DNA of 64,000 nucleotides, taken from positions 123,594,028 through 123,658,027 of the forward strand of contig NC_053494.1 in NCBI RefSeq assembly GCF_905171775.1, in the 5' to 3' direction. Positions 44,501 to 48,843 of this stretch are shown here, piece after piece. The notes under the pieces are model-generated. The model made no database searches. It had not been told where the DNA came from and saw only the letters and a program-made list of their open reading frames with translations. The translations under genes and the position numbers were made by a program. The stretch's first letter is position 1. The number at the start of each line of letters is the position of its first letter. Origin of the DNA: Rana temporaria. Taxonomy: Eukaryota; Chordata; Amphibia; Anura; Ranidae.

Positions 44501-46842
44501 ACTATAGCACTTTACCTTTATATTCTGATGGCCAGTTGACTGTAAATAACAGTACCTTTGAAACGCCACATGCTGTGCTTTGTTCAGGGTCCACTAACAG
44601 AGAGACAAATTATGAGAAATGCAAAAAGTGCCTAGCTACAGCTACTTCAAAAAACCCTACAAATGACTTTCAAAAAAGCCAGTTAAATTTTCAAGGCAGC
44701 TATCATCATCTGACCTCAGGCACTTTGTTTAAGAATGAAAGGATATTCATATCTCAGGAAAAGAAGGAATGCTTTCTCAGGAATCATGAGCTACGTAATG
44801 AAGCAAAAGAAATGAAAAATGATGGAAAATGTAAAGGATTTTCCCTCTTCAAGAACAAAGGTATTTACTTGAGCAAAGGTGATGGAACCTTAGTAGATAA
44901 AACCATTGAGGCAGTAATCAAAAAATACTGCCATGAATCTTCATCAGACAAGACAACAGAAAAAGATGAAGAAAGTGTATTGTCCTTAAATGTCCCATCC
45001 ATTACTGAAGATTCTACTCTAAGTTTTGATTGTATTGCACCTTCAGAGTTAAAAGAAGATAACTTAAAAGCTGCAATGACAAATTTAGACTTGCACAAAC
45101 AGTCTGATGTAAACATTGATGAAGAGTACAAATCAAAACTTAATTGTATCCTGCGTGAAAGTCCAACAATAGAAGTACAGGCTATAAAACACGAACAGGA
45201 TGAGGAAGTTCTTCCAGCTCTGCCTCATATTCCTCTATCATTTGTTGGTAAAACTTGGTCCCAAGTAATGTATGAAGATGATTTAAAAATTGAAGCCCTG
45301 GTCAAAGAGTTTAGGAAGGGAAAGTTCCATTGTTACTTTGAAGATGATTGTTCCGTGAATGTGGGCTCTAAGAGAAAACATAAGAGCAGACAAATAGAGA
45401 AAAAAGTAGACACAAAAACAGAGGACATAGATGAGTCCCAAAAAATTAATTTTCTGCCATTATTTGAAGATTTTTGTGAAGACCATCACCCTGATAGAAC
45501 TAGTATTAAATCAGAAAGACTTTTTAAAAAGTCTAAGCTTCCTAAACCATGCAAACGTGTGTGGAGGCAAGCTTCAAGATGCCAAGTTGTAAAAGTCAGC
45601 CATGGTACTCAGACAAGTTTGGTCAACTATCCGGTGGTAAAAAAGAAAGTGCTGAAAAATGATTCACAAGGAGTTTTTGATGACCTGGAGGACGAAAAGA
45701 CTCCAGAAATGAAAACTAGAATGTGTGCTTTAAAACTTCCAGAGTCATACACCAAAATTTTAACTCCATTGCAACCCAAGACAATGGTATATGTTCTTTC
45801 CCACCCAGACATGAAACCAAGTACTTGTAGGAGAAGTCGTAATCGGTGCTCCACCGATAGTAGAGACTCTGTATTTTATAAATATAAGCAGTCACCTCTG
45901 AAGTATTATGACCCTTCGACTAATCGTATTCTCAAAACCCCTCCCAGGAACTCAGTACGAGGAATGAGTAGCAAGGCGCTCTGTGTTCGAAAGCTGTTCA
46001 GAAGTCTTAGTAGTGAAGGAAATGTTGATAAAGTAGATCCTGAACAAAAGCAATCAAGCACCTCTAAGAAGTCTCTGAGCAGTTCTTCTGCTGCTTCTTT
46101 ACACTTTGGATCTGTTAAGGGAAAGGATTTAGGCTCCAGCATAAAGGGAAGTGGATCTTCTGTGAGCTCAGAATACATAGGCACTGGATTTGTAAAATCA
46201 GGGCATTCTGAAAAACCATATGCACACATTACCATTTCTCAATGCAAAGCAGCTAACACCAAGGCCAAGGACGATAGTCAATGCAGTATTTTGCTCTCAA
46301 AATCTAAAAGTAAATCTTTGAAACAGCAGAAGTTGATCACAAAAGACCCTCATAACACTTCAACTAGGCTTAGAAAGTCACAAATGGAATCTAGAGATGC
46401 TATACGCTCTAGACATAATCCCCACAGGATGGTGAAACATTTGGGAAAACAAACACAAGGAGTATCCAAATGTAGGAAACGGGCAAGCAAAAAGACGTCT
46501 TCAGTTCTTCCAAAATCAAACAAATCTTTTGCTCGGGTTCGTCAGCCAAATAAAGAAAAAGTGAAAAACCAGAGGAATGAAATTACAGTTCAGGATCATA
46601 AGAAAAGTCTGGTAAAGTCACAGTTTGTTTCACTCAATCACCAAAAAAGAAAACAAAGTATGACAAAAAACTGTTTGCAAAATAAGTATCAAGAGAAAAA
46701 TATTACTAGATCGCGGAGCAAAACCTCTGAGCTTATAGTGCAGAACACAATGCATTATCTAAGGAGTAGACATGCAGTAGCAAATAAAGTTTATAATACT
46801 AGAACTTTTACTAACACACTGACCAGAAAAAAAGTCAGGTGA
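3538..46842 (+). CDS. zdbf2: ZDBF2-like DBF4-type zinc finger protein (5 coding exons)
   Basis: Join of 3538-3589, 5967-6009, 19827-19932, 32220-32347 and 44175-46842: 2,997 nt, 998 residues plus TGA stop. Every junction has GT/AG ends and the phases (1, 2, 0, 2) are compatible. Residues 53-75 form a DBF4-type finger with C55, C58, H68 and H74 (C-x2-C-x9-H-x5-H), followed by a conserved ALMERFLQDV block near residue 90. The last exon has a second conserved block near residues 465-502 (SFVGKTWSQVMYEDD), a basic KRKHKSRQ stretch near 509, and a Lys/Ser-rich basic C-terminus. The finger plus the later block match ZDBF2 as I know the family. DBF4 itself is less likely because its N- and M-motifs are absent. 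ZDBF2 is poorly characterised and imprinted in mammals; mammalian proteins are over twice this length. A nuclear location is inferred from the basic segments. The start is uncertain: ATG 3538 is the first codon of its exon and an upstream exon is possible. Confidence 0.85.
4039..4427. mobile_element. non-autonomous mariner-type MITE
   Basis: Ends CAGTGAAAAATTGGATTGCG and AATCCAAGGTTCTACTG are inverted (CAGTRRAAMMTTGGATT) and flanked by TA dinucleotides at 4037-4038 and 4428-4429, as for Tc1/mariner. There is no transposase. A run of about 20 G lies near 4186-4204. It sits in the ZDBF2 intron between coding exons 1 and 2. Confidence 0.75.
4432..4590. mobile_element. short MITE, TTTACTAAAACT-ended family
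   Basis: Starts TTTACTAAAACTGAAAAG and ends CCAGTTTTAGTAAATCTC, the inverse of the start. Two related copies lie at 7289-7452 and 7738-7908, sharing a TTGTCAAAGCTTAATTG-like centre. Non-coding. Confidence 0.65.
4783..5366. mobile_element. palindromic MITE, GATTCAG-ended family
   Basis: Ends CTAGATTCAGATA and CTCTGAATCCAG are inverted. The interior is rich in TACGCCGGCG/CGCCGTCGTA motifs, CpG-dense, and includes GTCGTTCCCACG (reverse) also found at 11039, 16890 and 50939. The open frames across it are an artefact of high GC. It lies in the intron between coding exons 1 and 2. Confidence 0.7.
5967..6009 (+). CDS. zdbf2: ZDBF2 coding exon 2
   Basis: A 43-nt microexon with acceptor CTGCAG and the strong donor CAG|GTAAGT. 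It encodes DVDKKNEVKLDGSN plus two bases, a hydrophilic linker upstream of the zinc finger. It follows a 2,377-bp intron and its phase joins both neighbours. It could be skipped in some transcripts, but skipping would shift the frame. Confidence 0.65.
6623..7123. mobile_element. near-perfect 500-bp palindromic TTAA element
   Basis: TTAA (6619-6622) AGGGGTTGTAAAGGTAC at the left is mirrored by GTACCTTTACAACCCCT TTAA (7124-7127) at the right. The arms match almost to the centre near 6890: GACTATGGGAGAGTCAGGA against TCCTGACTCTCCTGTAGTC, and CACAGTAATGCAAGGC against GCCTTGCATTACTATG. No transposase. A transcript would form a hairpin of about 235 bp. Kolobok- or piggyBac-like by TTAA target; inferred. 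Confidence 0.85.
7289..7452. mobile_element. short MITE, TTTACTAAA family (copy 2)
   Basis: GGGGGAGATTTACTAAAGCT at the left and AGTTTTAGTAAATCTTCCCC at the right are inverted; GGTGCACGCAGA and CTGTGTGCACC continue the pairing. Non-coding, intronic. Confidence 0.75.
7738..7908. mobile_element. short MITE, TTTACTAAA family (copy 3)
   Basis: GATTTACTAAAACTGGAGAG at 7743 is mirrored by CTCTCCAGTTTTAGTAAATC ending at 7908. TGCAAAATCTGGTCC and CCAGATTTTGCA extend the arms. Non-coding, intronic. Confidence 0.75.
8729..9307 (+). pseudogene. DIRS-type gag-like ORF fragment
   Basis: A 192-codon frame. Its C-terminal half (ARNMILEACMKEAMPCEIS, then PLGYHLSMSVKENIWKGDFI) resembles the conserved end of ORF1 proteins of DIRS-like elements, which continue well beyond this point. 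Here the frame runs into a mariner-type terminal repeat from about 9270 (ATAAAACCTTGGTTTGAGAG), so the last dozen residues are repeat-encoded and the protein is truncated. The N-terminal part is low-complexity. Not expected to be functional. Confidence 0.5.
9270..9340. mobile_element. mariner-type terminal repeat fragment
   Basis: ACAATAAAACCTTGGTTTGA with an internal duplication (GAGAGTAACTTGGTTTGAGA) resembles the CAGTARAACCTTGG ends of the mariner MITE at 4039-4427. Only one end is visible. It truncates the gag-like frame. Confidence 0.5.
9331..10590. other. unassigned repeat-like stretch
   Basis: Starts TGTAGCGCTACCCCCGG, which could be an LTR start, but I found no matching end or target duplication. 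No coding frame is convincing. It holds AT-rich sequence (9960-10220). Confidence 0.3.
10600..11395. mobile_element. nested palindromic MITEs, GATTCA-ended family
   Basis: An outer start CTAGATTCATAAAGTCCGCC (10603) has its own hairpin GCGTAGCGTATCTGAGATAC. It is followed by a second element start GGGCCAGATTCACAAAG (10691). The interior shares GTATAGCCGGCGTTCCCGCG and TTTGCGTAAGTCGTTC with copies at 16550 and 50588. The right boundary is unclear, near AATTCACG at 11355. Non-coding. Confidence 0.6.
11396..11790. mobile_element. fragment of TTAA/CCACT-type element
   Basis: The stretch with CCTAGTGGTTAACCCCTTTC and TATACAGTAATCAATGCAT matches, in reverse, the part of the element at 31239-32115 around 31680-31780. 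An internal palindrome TGTGTAAACACA lies near 11430. It is truncated by the direct repeat at 11791. Confidence 0.5.
12049..13098. other. intronic stretch without a gene
   Basis: No supported coding sequence. The short frame at 12082-12378 has no recognisable domain and lies in AT-rich sequence directly after the terminal repeat, so it may be the end of the DIRS-like element. Confidence 0.5.
13102..13578. mobile_element. GTACACACGA palindromic MITE with TAA duplication (copy 1)
   Basis: Starts GGCCTTGTACACACGAG and ends CGTGTGTACGGGGCC, flanked by TAA (13099-13101) and TAA (13579-13581). Internal inverted pairs: TTTTGATCTGATGG/CCATCAGATCAAAA and TTCTTAGCATGCTAAGAAA. A three-base TNA duplication fits PIF/Harbinger; no transposase is present. 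Confidence 0.85.
13891..14159. mobile_element. GTACACACGA palindromic MITE (copy 2, shorter)
   Basis: Starts GGCCCCGTACACACGACCGA and ends CATGTGTACGAGGCC. Inverted interior around AACATGTTCTCTATTTCCTC. Flanks AAA and TTT do not form a clear three-base duplication. Confidence 0.75.
14175..14319. mobile_element. 145-bp hAT MITE with 8-bp target duplication
   Basis: Ends CAGGTGTAGGCAACCTCGG and CCGAGGTTGCCTACCCCGG are inverted. TTCTAAGC occurs at 14167-14174 and again at 14320-14327. The 8-bp duplication marks hAT. Non-coding. Confidence 0.85.
14330..15229. other. intronic stretch without a gene
   Basis: AT-rich until 14900, then unremarkable sequence. Short frames on both strands near 14926-15147 are overlapping and domain-free. 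No element ends seen. Confidence 0.5.
15233..15695. mobile_element. GTACACACGA palindromic MITE (copy 3)
   Basis: Starts GGCCTCGTACACACGAGG and ends GGTCGTGTGTACGAGGCC; flanks TAA and TTA. The internal mirrored segments include GGACATGTCCGATGAAAACG against CGTTTTCATCGGACATGTCC right at the left end. The GCATGCGTCGAATCACTTCG box is shared with the copy at 30068. Confidence 0.85.
15700..16545. other. intronic stretch without a gene
   Basis: No supported gene. The open frame at 15901-16170 shows no recognisable domain. TTAAAGTGATACTAAACAC at about 16528 looks like the left end of a TTAA element into which the MITE at 16550 inserted. Confidence 0.5.
16550..17275. mobile_element. GGGCCAGATTCAG palindromic MITE
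   Basis: Starts GGGCCAGATTCAGATACAAG and ends TTTCTGAATCCGGCCC. Inner hairpins: TACACCGTTGTATCTC and CGTAACGTATCGGAGATACG. It shares ATGGCCGTCGTTCCCGCG with the copy at 50588. The flanks AAACACACA and AGTGTGTTT are themselves inverted, so it may sit inside another palindrome. Confidence 0.75.
17500..19124 (+). mobile_element. complete Tc1-type transposon with intact transposase
   Basis: 28-bp ends with one mismatch: CAGTTGTGTTCAAAATTATT at 17500 and AATAATTTTGAATACAACTG ending at 19124, flanked by TA (17498-17499, 19125-19126). Inner repeats, ACAATTATTCAACCCCTTG near 17693 and CTTGGGGGTTGGATAAAAC near 18917, lie about 200 bp from each end. This gives the IR/DR arrangement seen in some Tc1 elements. 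It is in the intron before ZDBF2 coding exon 3, in the same orientation as the gene. Confidence 0.95.
17872..18906 (+). CDS. Tc1/mariner DD34E transposase, uninterrupted
   Basis: 344 codons without stop or frameshift, the usual length for Tc1 transposases. The N-terminal paired-like helix-turn-helix region spans residues 10-55 and 85-115 (VITLHRKGNGYKKIAKML; ETLPGRGRKKM gives a GRPR-like basic hook at 61-66). The catalytic triad is D157 (WTDETK), D248 (FQQDNDPKHTS) and E283 (SPDLNPIENLW), with exactly 34 residues between D248 and E283. The glycine-rich box HGGGSIMLWG is at 191-200. Start could be M1 or M5 (17884). It cuts and pastes the element at TA sites. The unbroken frame and well-matched ends suggest a young copy; activity is not shown. 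Confidence 0.95.
   Translation: MVTNMVKSRAWSGKTREEVITLHRKGNGYKKIAKMLNIPRDTIGSIIRKFKPKGTVETLPGRGRKKMLTLTAERYMKRRVEKSPLVTAEELTKDLSDVGTEVSAQTIRRTLRNEGLHARTPRRTPLLSPKNKKIRLQYAESHVDKPHKFWDCVLWTDETKLEVFGPMDQRCVWRRKNKAYDEKNTLPTLKHGGGSIMLWGCFASAGTGKLQHVQGTMNSLQYQEIVDDNVMQSVTNLRLGRRWTFQQDNDPKHTSKSTRAWLQIKGWNILEWPSQSPDLNPIENLWWDLKKAVAVRNPNNVTELEAFAHDEWAKIPVDRCKTLVSSYASRLKAVLTVKGCCTKY
19130..19826. other. intron sequence before ZDBF2 coding exon 3
   Basis: No element ends or coding frame recognised. It ends in a T-rich tract (19804-19823) serving as the polypyrimidine tract of the exon 3 acceptor. Confidence 0.5.
19827..19932 (+). CDS. zdbf2: ZDBF2 coding exon 3 (first half of zinc finger)
   Basis: The exon is preceded by a long T-rich tract and AAG acceptor, and ends at donor AAG|GTAAGA. 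It encodes residues 32-67, ending in QGYCSCCQVHYINLEK, which holds both finger cysteines (C55, C58). The upstream intron is 13.8 kb and contains the intact Tc1 element about 700 bp before this exon. Confidence 0.9.
20213..20600. mobile_element. TTAA-type AGTGGTTGTAAAGG repeat, partial
   Basis: Left end TTTAAAGTGGTTGTAAAGGC at 20210 is shared with the elements at 6623 and 20936 and with the repeat broken by the Ngaro insertion (CTTTACAATCACTTTAA near 43085). The right end is not clear. The interior has GTACATGAAGGTAA pairing with TTACCTTCATGCAGTAC. Confidence 0.5.
20936..21692. mobile_element. TTAA-type element carrying a nested MITE
   Basis: Left end TTAA AGGAGTTGTAAATG (20932) and right end CCTTTACAACCACTCTAA (to 21696). 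The interior has CACCTTAATGCAATC/CATTAAGGTG and a GC-rich segment (21160-21330). It is interrupted at 21386-21642 by a TAA-flanked MITE. Confidence 0.65.
21386..21642. mobile_element. CACACTGGTGCG palindromic MITE with TAA duplication
   Basis: GGGCCCTTTCACACTGGTGC at the left and GCACCAGTGTGAAAGGGCCC at the right are perfect inverses. TAA flanks at 21383-21385 and 21643-21645. The interior repeats TTTTTACCGCGATTTTACAG. Same target rule as the GTACACACGA family. Confidence 0.9.
22530..23144. mobile_element. 615-bp hAT-type element nested in a larger hAT
   Basis: Ends TAGAGCTGCACGATTC and AATTGTGCAGCTCTA are inverted. Flanks GCACGGTG (22522-22529) and GCACGGTA (23145-23152) match at 7 of 8. 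No transposase. It inserted into a CCCCTTGCCACCC-type repeat whose sequence resumes at 23145. Confidence 0.8.
23713..24537. repeat. 41-bp minisatellite, about 20 copies
   Basis: The unit contains CACTCCTCTCCTGTACATAG and TGCCCACTGTCATACCCTC; successive CACTCCTCTCCT starts are 41 bp apart (23749, 23790). Copies are diverged. The same unit in reverse lies at 60405-60750. Confidence 0.9.
25457..25977. other. repeat-derived sequence between two hAT elements
   Basis: ATTGTTCTCGCTCTAAC-like and ATTCTCTAGGGTCTCTGC motifs match, in reverse, sequence at 22740-22760 and 23300-23340, so this is another copy of the repeat split by the nested hAT. It ends GCATGAAAGGGTTAAG (25921). Includes a short AT run near 25826-25842. 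No gene. Confidence 0.5.
26497..27712. repeat. 20-bp minisatellite, about 60 copies
   Basis: Units alternate between GTCCATCCCACGGTCCCCCC and GTCCATCTCACTGTCCCCCC. Because 20 is not a multiple of 3 and the + strand unit has no stop in any frame, frames of 419-487 codons appear in all three + frames. These are not genes. Confidence 0.95.
28465..28590. repeat. CA/GT-rich microsatellite cluster
   Basis: Alternating GTGTGTGTGT and ACACACACAC blocks separated by TGACAT/ACACGTCAGTG, forming a small inverted arrangement inside the second hAT-type element. Confidence 0.85.
29041..29517. repeat. 21-25-bp minisatellite, about 22 copies
   Basis: Unit GCTGTATTGGGCACAGGC followed by AAT or AGGCCAG; the later copies switch to GCTGTATGGGGCACAGGTGA. 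The last copies end next to the right terminus of the hAT-type element. Confidence 0.9.
30068..30508. mobile_element. GTACACACGA palindromic MITE with TAA duplication (copy 4)
   Basis: Starts GGCCTCGTACACACGACG and ends GTCGTGTGTACGAGGCC, flanked by TAA (30065-30067, 30509-30511). The GCATGCGTCGAATCACTTCG box and GTGACGTGGCCGCGCCGTCG are shared with copies 1 and 3. Confidence 0.9.
30512..31230. other. intronic stretch without a gene
   Basis: AT-rich, no supported coding frame or clear repeat ends. Confidence 0.5.
31239..32115. mobile_element. 877-bp TTAA-flanked element, CCACTTC ends
   Basis: TTAA CCACTTCAGCCCCGG at 31235 and GGTCCGAAAGTGG TTAA ending at 32119 are inverted ends with TTAA duplications. 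No transposase. It lies 100 bp upstream of ZDBF2 coding exon 4. Relatives: 47303-47570 and the fragment at 11396. Confidence 0.75.
32220..32347 (+). CDS. zdbf2: ZDBF2 coding exon 4 (second half of zinc finger)
   Basis: Acceptor TCTCTCTAG; donor TAG|GTAAGAG. The exon encodes residues 68-109: HLASDQHR with both finger histidines (H68, H74), then NRFSTSALMERFLQDVHLYH, a strongly conserved ZDBF2 segment. The donor lies immediately next to a hAT MITE at 32355-32637, whose target-site duplication is this donor. Reading through the donor meets TAA after one codon (AGG TAA). Confidence 0.93.
32355..32637. mobile_element. 283-bp hAT MITE inserted at the ZDBF2 exon 4 donor
   Basis: Ends CAGGGCTTTTTTTC and GAGAAAAAAAACTCTG are inverted (12 of 14). 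The 8-bp target duplication GGTAAGAG lies at 32347-32354 and 32638-32645 and is identical. The left copy is the last base of the exon plus the splice donor, so the insertion duplicated the donor and left the original next to the exon. No coding capacity. Confidence 0.93.
32638..32645 (+). promoter_or_regulatory. transposon-duplicated decoy 5' splice site
   Basis: GGTAAGAG, an exact copy of the exon 4 donor, with GT at 32639-32640, 291 bp after the true one (32348-32349). Its upstream context is CTCTG rather than exon sequence. Use of this site would retain the MITE and end the protein at the TAA directly after codon 110. Confidence 0.6.
32646..33850. other. intronic stretch without a gene
   Basis: No supported gene. 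A GTTTCGAAACGTTGG motif at 32832 resembles sequence at 56560. AT-rich thereafter. Confidence 0.5.
33852..34277. mobile_element. palindromic MITE related to the GTACACACGA family
   Basis: Left ATTCCATGTACACAAGAGCG and right CCGGTCGTGTGTACAGGGCA are inverted. Internal TTCCGAGCATGCGTCGAATA and GTTTTCCGAGCATGCATG resemble the half element at 62165-62416. Ends are diverged and no target duplication is certain. Confidence 0.65.
34439..34795. mobile_element. 357-bp palindromic TTAA element
   Basis: TTAA AGCGGGAGTTCACCC (34435) and GGGTGAACCTCCACT TTAA (34799). Arms pair nearly throughout: TTTTAGAGAGAGATCTTCTC with GAGAAGATCTCTCTCTAAAA, and TATTTGATTGAC with GTCAATCAAATA at the centre (about 34615). 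Non-coding. Confidence 0.9.
35102..36381. mobile_element. 1.3-kb hAT-type element with minisatellite cargo (3)
   Basis: Ends TAGGGTTGTCCCGATACC and GGTATCGGGACAACCCTA are perfect inverses. An 8-bp target duplication ATTACGAG lies at 35094-35101 and 36382-36389. Inner arms CGCTGTAATGATT/AATCATTACAGCG flank a short hairpin near 35400. A 20-21-bp minisatellite fills 35521-36282. No transposase; the glycine/tryptophan frames are repeat artefacts. Confidence 0.92.
35521..36282. repeat. 20-21-bp minisatellite, about 37 copies
   Basis: Units ATGGCTGGATGGGGGGAGAC and ATGGCTGCATGGGGGGATAC, with an occasional extra G or GA. Frames of 260-308 codons on both strands arise from it and are not genes. Confidence 0.95.
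36686..36829. repeat. 144-bp palindrome
   Basis: GCATACTATAAACACCCAGC at the left is mirrored by GCTGGGTGTCTATAGTATGC at the right; AAGCATCATGATGCTT is the centre (36752-36767) with A/T-rich arms. No target duplication noticed. Confidence 0.85.
36830..37550. other. repeat remnants, no gene
   Basis: Includes GAACATACGATGTTCGAGTC-type palindromic sequence with GAAGCTCATCCCTA at 37403-37416, probably one end of a hAT-like repeat, and the left part of a TTAA element split by the Ngaro insertion (right part 43053-43101). Confidence 0.4.
37551..37667 (-). repeat. Ngaro split repeat B2 (3' terminus)
   Basis: Outer copy of the B repeat, 80 bp beyond A2. It marks the 3' end of the element, inside the TTAA repeat. 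Confidence 0.85.
37748..37922 (-). repeat. Ngaro split repeat A2
   Basis: Matches A1 (42879-43052) over about 174 bp in the same orientation, from TGTCGAATGCGATTGAATGC to ACTGGCCTTCTTATTT, with about seven differences. Directly abuts B1. Confidence 0.9.
37924..38040 (-). repeat. Ngaro split repeat B1
   Basis: Matches B2 (37551-37667) over 117 bp in the same orientation: GGCCCTCTGACCG, GAGAGATGTGGATCACATAA, GTGCCTTGGTGGTCTGGTCA. Confidence 0.9.
38110..39300 (-). pseudogene. Ngaro RNase H end and tyrosine recombinase, frameshifted
   Basis: Read on the - strand with frame changes. An RNase H tail near 39290-39110 includes TTDNQATADIIN and HIPGKCKIAADALSHSN. A recombinase core-binding region follows near 39030-38950 (IKHSLASNTLKAYRTAWNTN). 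Catalytic-domain traces are the first arginine in YGSRRPSEF (about 38550), an H-x-x-R box HSFRIRAA (about 38240) and the candidate tyrosine in ATYIPNS (about 38140). Stops and frameshifts break it, so it is not functional. The order RNase H then recombinase is that of DIRS/Ngaro elements. Confidence 0.8.
39640..39792. repeat. 18-bp minisatellite, about 8 copies
   Basis: Unit AGACCAACGTGCGCTCGC with GCACCC variants, inside the Ngaro body. Confidence 0.9.
40005..41460. repeat. about 48-bp minisatellite with two alternating subtypes
   Basis: Units carry GTTGCAAGGGTCTC and GCTGAGACG. From about 41030 onward two subtypes alternate (GATGAGTGTGGGGCTGCTGA and CAACAAGGGTGTCAGGCTGC), making a 96-bp higher-order unit. 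It is broken near 40580-40930 by unrelated sequence. Confidence 0.85.
41484..41595. repeat. two AT microsatellites
   Basis: (TA)n at 41484-41516 and again at 41544-41595, separated by a T-run and TTGCATTTTATTTTGCATTA. Confidence 0.95.
41760..42330. repeat. tandem duplication of about 235 bp in the Ngaro body
   Basis: Paired segments: CTTTGTAAGCTCCACTGCGG (42020) against CTTCGTAAGTTCTGCTGCGG (42255); TGATGCCGTGCATGAGGCA (41948) against TGGCGCCATGCATGACGCA (42183). The overlapping - strand frames of 130-208 codons show no known domain. Confidence 0.65.
42879..43052 (-). repeat. Ngaro split repeat A1 (5' terminus)
   Basis: 5' terminal copy of the A repeat. The TTAA-element sequence resumes at about 43053 (GTTATTTATTTATTTATTTT). 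Confidence 0.9.
43368..43883. mobile_element. hAT-like repeat, CAAGGCACCC family
   Basis: Left CAATGTTTTTCAAACTTTTT then TCAAGGCACCCTTT; right CACCCTGGTTGAAAAAGGCTG. The ends are inverted in part (TTTTTCAA against TTGAAAAA). Flanks share CTACA only, so a target duplication is unproven. Non-coding, in the last ZDBF2 intron. Confidence 0.6.
44103..44124. repeat. short AT microsatellite
   Basis: (AT)n of about 20 bp, 50 bp upstream of the last exon's acceptor. Confidence 0.9.
44175..46842 (+). CDS. zdbf2: ZDBF2 last coding exon (large)
   Basis: The acceptor TTTTTCAG precedes a single open frame of 888 codons plus TGA. It starts PTYDDIPEVN, continuing directly from exon 4 (DTR|PTYDD). Conserved blocks occur near residues 465-502 (SFVGKTWSQVMYEDD), 619-655 (KLPESYTKILTPLQPKTMVY), 676-705 (YKYKQSPLKYYDPSTNR) and 714-727 (VRKLFRSLSS). 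The remainder is Ser/Lys/Thr-rich and probably disordered. Codon use and the uninterrupted length show it is real coding sequence, not a repeat. A very large final exon matches the ZDBF2 gene layout. Confidence 0.93.
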
Positions 46843-47138
46843 ATTTGTATTAAAATGTCATTGTTTATGGACTAATAAGACACTAAAACACTGTGTGCTG
46901 GAAAACGGGTATTAAGGTACATTTTTGATACTTTTTTATAGTTTAGAATATTTGCTGAGATAATTTTAAAAATATTTTACACTTTCATAATCTATTAATA
47001 ATGTTTATTGTAAGATATATTTCTTTATATAAAAATATGTAAAATTAACTGACCATAAGCATAGTTGTCTTATTGTATATTAATGTATTAAGATAAGAAC
47101 AGAGCTCCATAGTCATCTTACTGATTTCTATACATTTT

Positions 47139-47158
47139 ATTAAAAGGAGTATATTAAA
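47139..47158 (+). terminator. candidate polyadenylation signals of ZDBF2
   Basis: Two ATTAAA hexamers (47139-47144 and 47153-47158) lie about 300 bp after the stop codon in AT-rich sequence. They are followed by T-rich sequence and precede the next transposon at 47303. No AATAAA occurs between the stop and here. This is a prediction from motif and position only. Confidence 0.4.
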
Positions 47159-47302
47159 GCTTTATTTTAAATGCCATAAAAAAATCTTTACTGGACACTG
47201 GTTATAATTAGAATACAAAGATGTAAAAGGGTTGGTCCTAAGTTTCTAATGTAATTTAGAAAACATTAAAGAAGGATCAGAGTGTTTTATGGCATCCTTT
47301 AA

Positions 47303-47570
47303 CCACTTACCGCCCAGCCTATAGCAAAATTAGAAAGAAAACGTTTTTCCCAAATGTATGGTCTTTTTTTATTTGTTGCGCAAAAAATAAAAATTTCAGA
47401 GGTGATCAAATACCACCAAAGTAAAGCTCTATTTGTGGGAACAAAATGATAAAAAAATTGTTTGGGTACAGTGTAGCATGACCGCTCAATTGTCATTCAA
47501 ATTGCGAGAGCCCTGATAGCCGAATATTGGCTTGGGCAGGAAAGTGTATAAGTGCCTGGTATTGAAGTGG
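47303..47570. mobile_element. 268-bp TTAA-flanked element, CCACTTA ends
   Basis: TTAA CCACTTACCGCCC (47299) and ATTGAAGTGG TTAA (47574). Related at its ends and by GGTGATCAAATACCACC to the element at 31239-32115. Begins about 150 bp after the candidate polyadenylation signals. Confidence 0.8.
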
Positions 47571-47574
47571 TTAA

Positions 47575-48460
47575 AGTGGAAGGAAACTTTCCCACAACGT
47601 TTTCTTACCCTTTTGCCCCCACTTCCGAAGTTGTTCAAGCTCACTTTAACCCACCCAAATTGCTATACTTAACTAGAGCTTGTTTACATCCATCCTCCAG
47701 CTTCTTGATCTGACATCTGCACCTGCACAATTCAGCCCGTAGACTTCTATGCAATTGTATATGGATAGGAGCTAATGCGTTGGGGCTAGACCTACCGTAC
47801 TTAGTAGGGGGGGGGTGAAAAAGAGTAAGGAAACTTTGGGGTAAAGTTTCTTTACCTTTTAAAGTGCATGTATAGTCAAAACTATTTTTGGTTAGAATAG
47901 AAGGGAAAGGTTAAACCCCTTTCCCTTCCCTTTCCCACCTATCCTAGAGATGCAACAGGCATTTGTTGAATACCTCCCAAAGTTAGGGGAATTACCCTCT
48001 TAGACAATTGCTCCAGAAACAGGTGTCCTCATTGGGAGATTACCTTTTGTTTTGAAGACAACGCTAACATTTTAATTTCCCCTTATTTCATTCTCAGTGA
48101 TAATAGTTACACGTACAAATCTCCAGAGAGAGGACACAGGGTCTACTCCTTACCCATTCTTTCCAAAGAAAAAAAATGTTTAGGGTATCAATAAATGTTA
48201 TCAATGTAAACGTGACATTATCTAGTCATCATTGCCAACTTTCATGAAATTAGAAAGTTCATAGTAAAGTATAACTAAAGGCAAAACTTTTATTTTAGTT
48301 TTGAATAGAGTGGAAAGGGATTAGAACCCCTGGTAAGTTTTTTGCTCTTTGTGTCCCTGTTAGGAAGATTCACCCTTCATCTATTTGTTATGTTTACTGT
48401 TATTATTAAAAATGAAAGTAAAAGAAAAACACAAATTTGGGGTTGGCCCCAGAACAGTAA
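47575..48460. other. intergenic, repeat-like, no gene
   Basis: TTAAAGTGGAAGGAAACTTT at 47571 shares a TTAA boundary with the preceding element and pairs loosely with AAAGTTTCTTTACCTTTTAA near 47855. No coding frame. Confidence 0.4.
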
Positions 48461-48843
48461 GGCCCCTTTCAGACATATGGATCTCGTGAGGATCCGTACA
48501 TTTCTTATCCACTTGCTCAGCGGGGATCGCTCCGTTGATCCCTGCTGAGCCAGCAGATGACAGCGCCGTCCCTGCACAATGTGCAGGGACCTACCCTGTC
48601 AGATCTCCACTCTCCCCTATGGGGGATCGGATGAACACCCGATCCGCTGTACAGGCGAATGGAAAAATTGGATTTTCCTCCGTCTGCAGAACCGGAGCAT
48701 AGCGGACACCAATGAGATCGGGTGTCAGCAGATGTTCGTCCGCTGACACCCGCTATCTCATAGGGATACATGTATGTCCCTTTTTTATCCGTAAACGGAT
48801 GGATGAAAAAACGGACAAATGGTCCGCATGTGTGAAAGGGGCC
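48461..48843. mobile_element. palindromic MITE, GGCCCCTTTCA ends
   Basis: GGCCCCTTTCAGACATATGG and CATGTGTGAAAGGGGCC are inverted; flanks TAA and TAT. Inner pairs: GATCCCTGCTGAGC/GCTCAGCGGGGATC and GATCGGGTGTCAGC/GCTGACACCCGCTA. Close in ends to the MITE at 21386. Confidence 0.8.
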
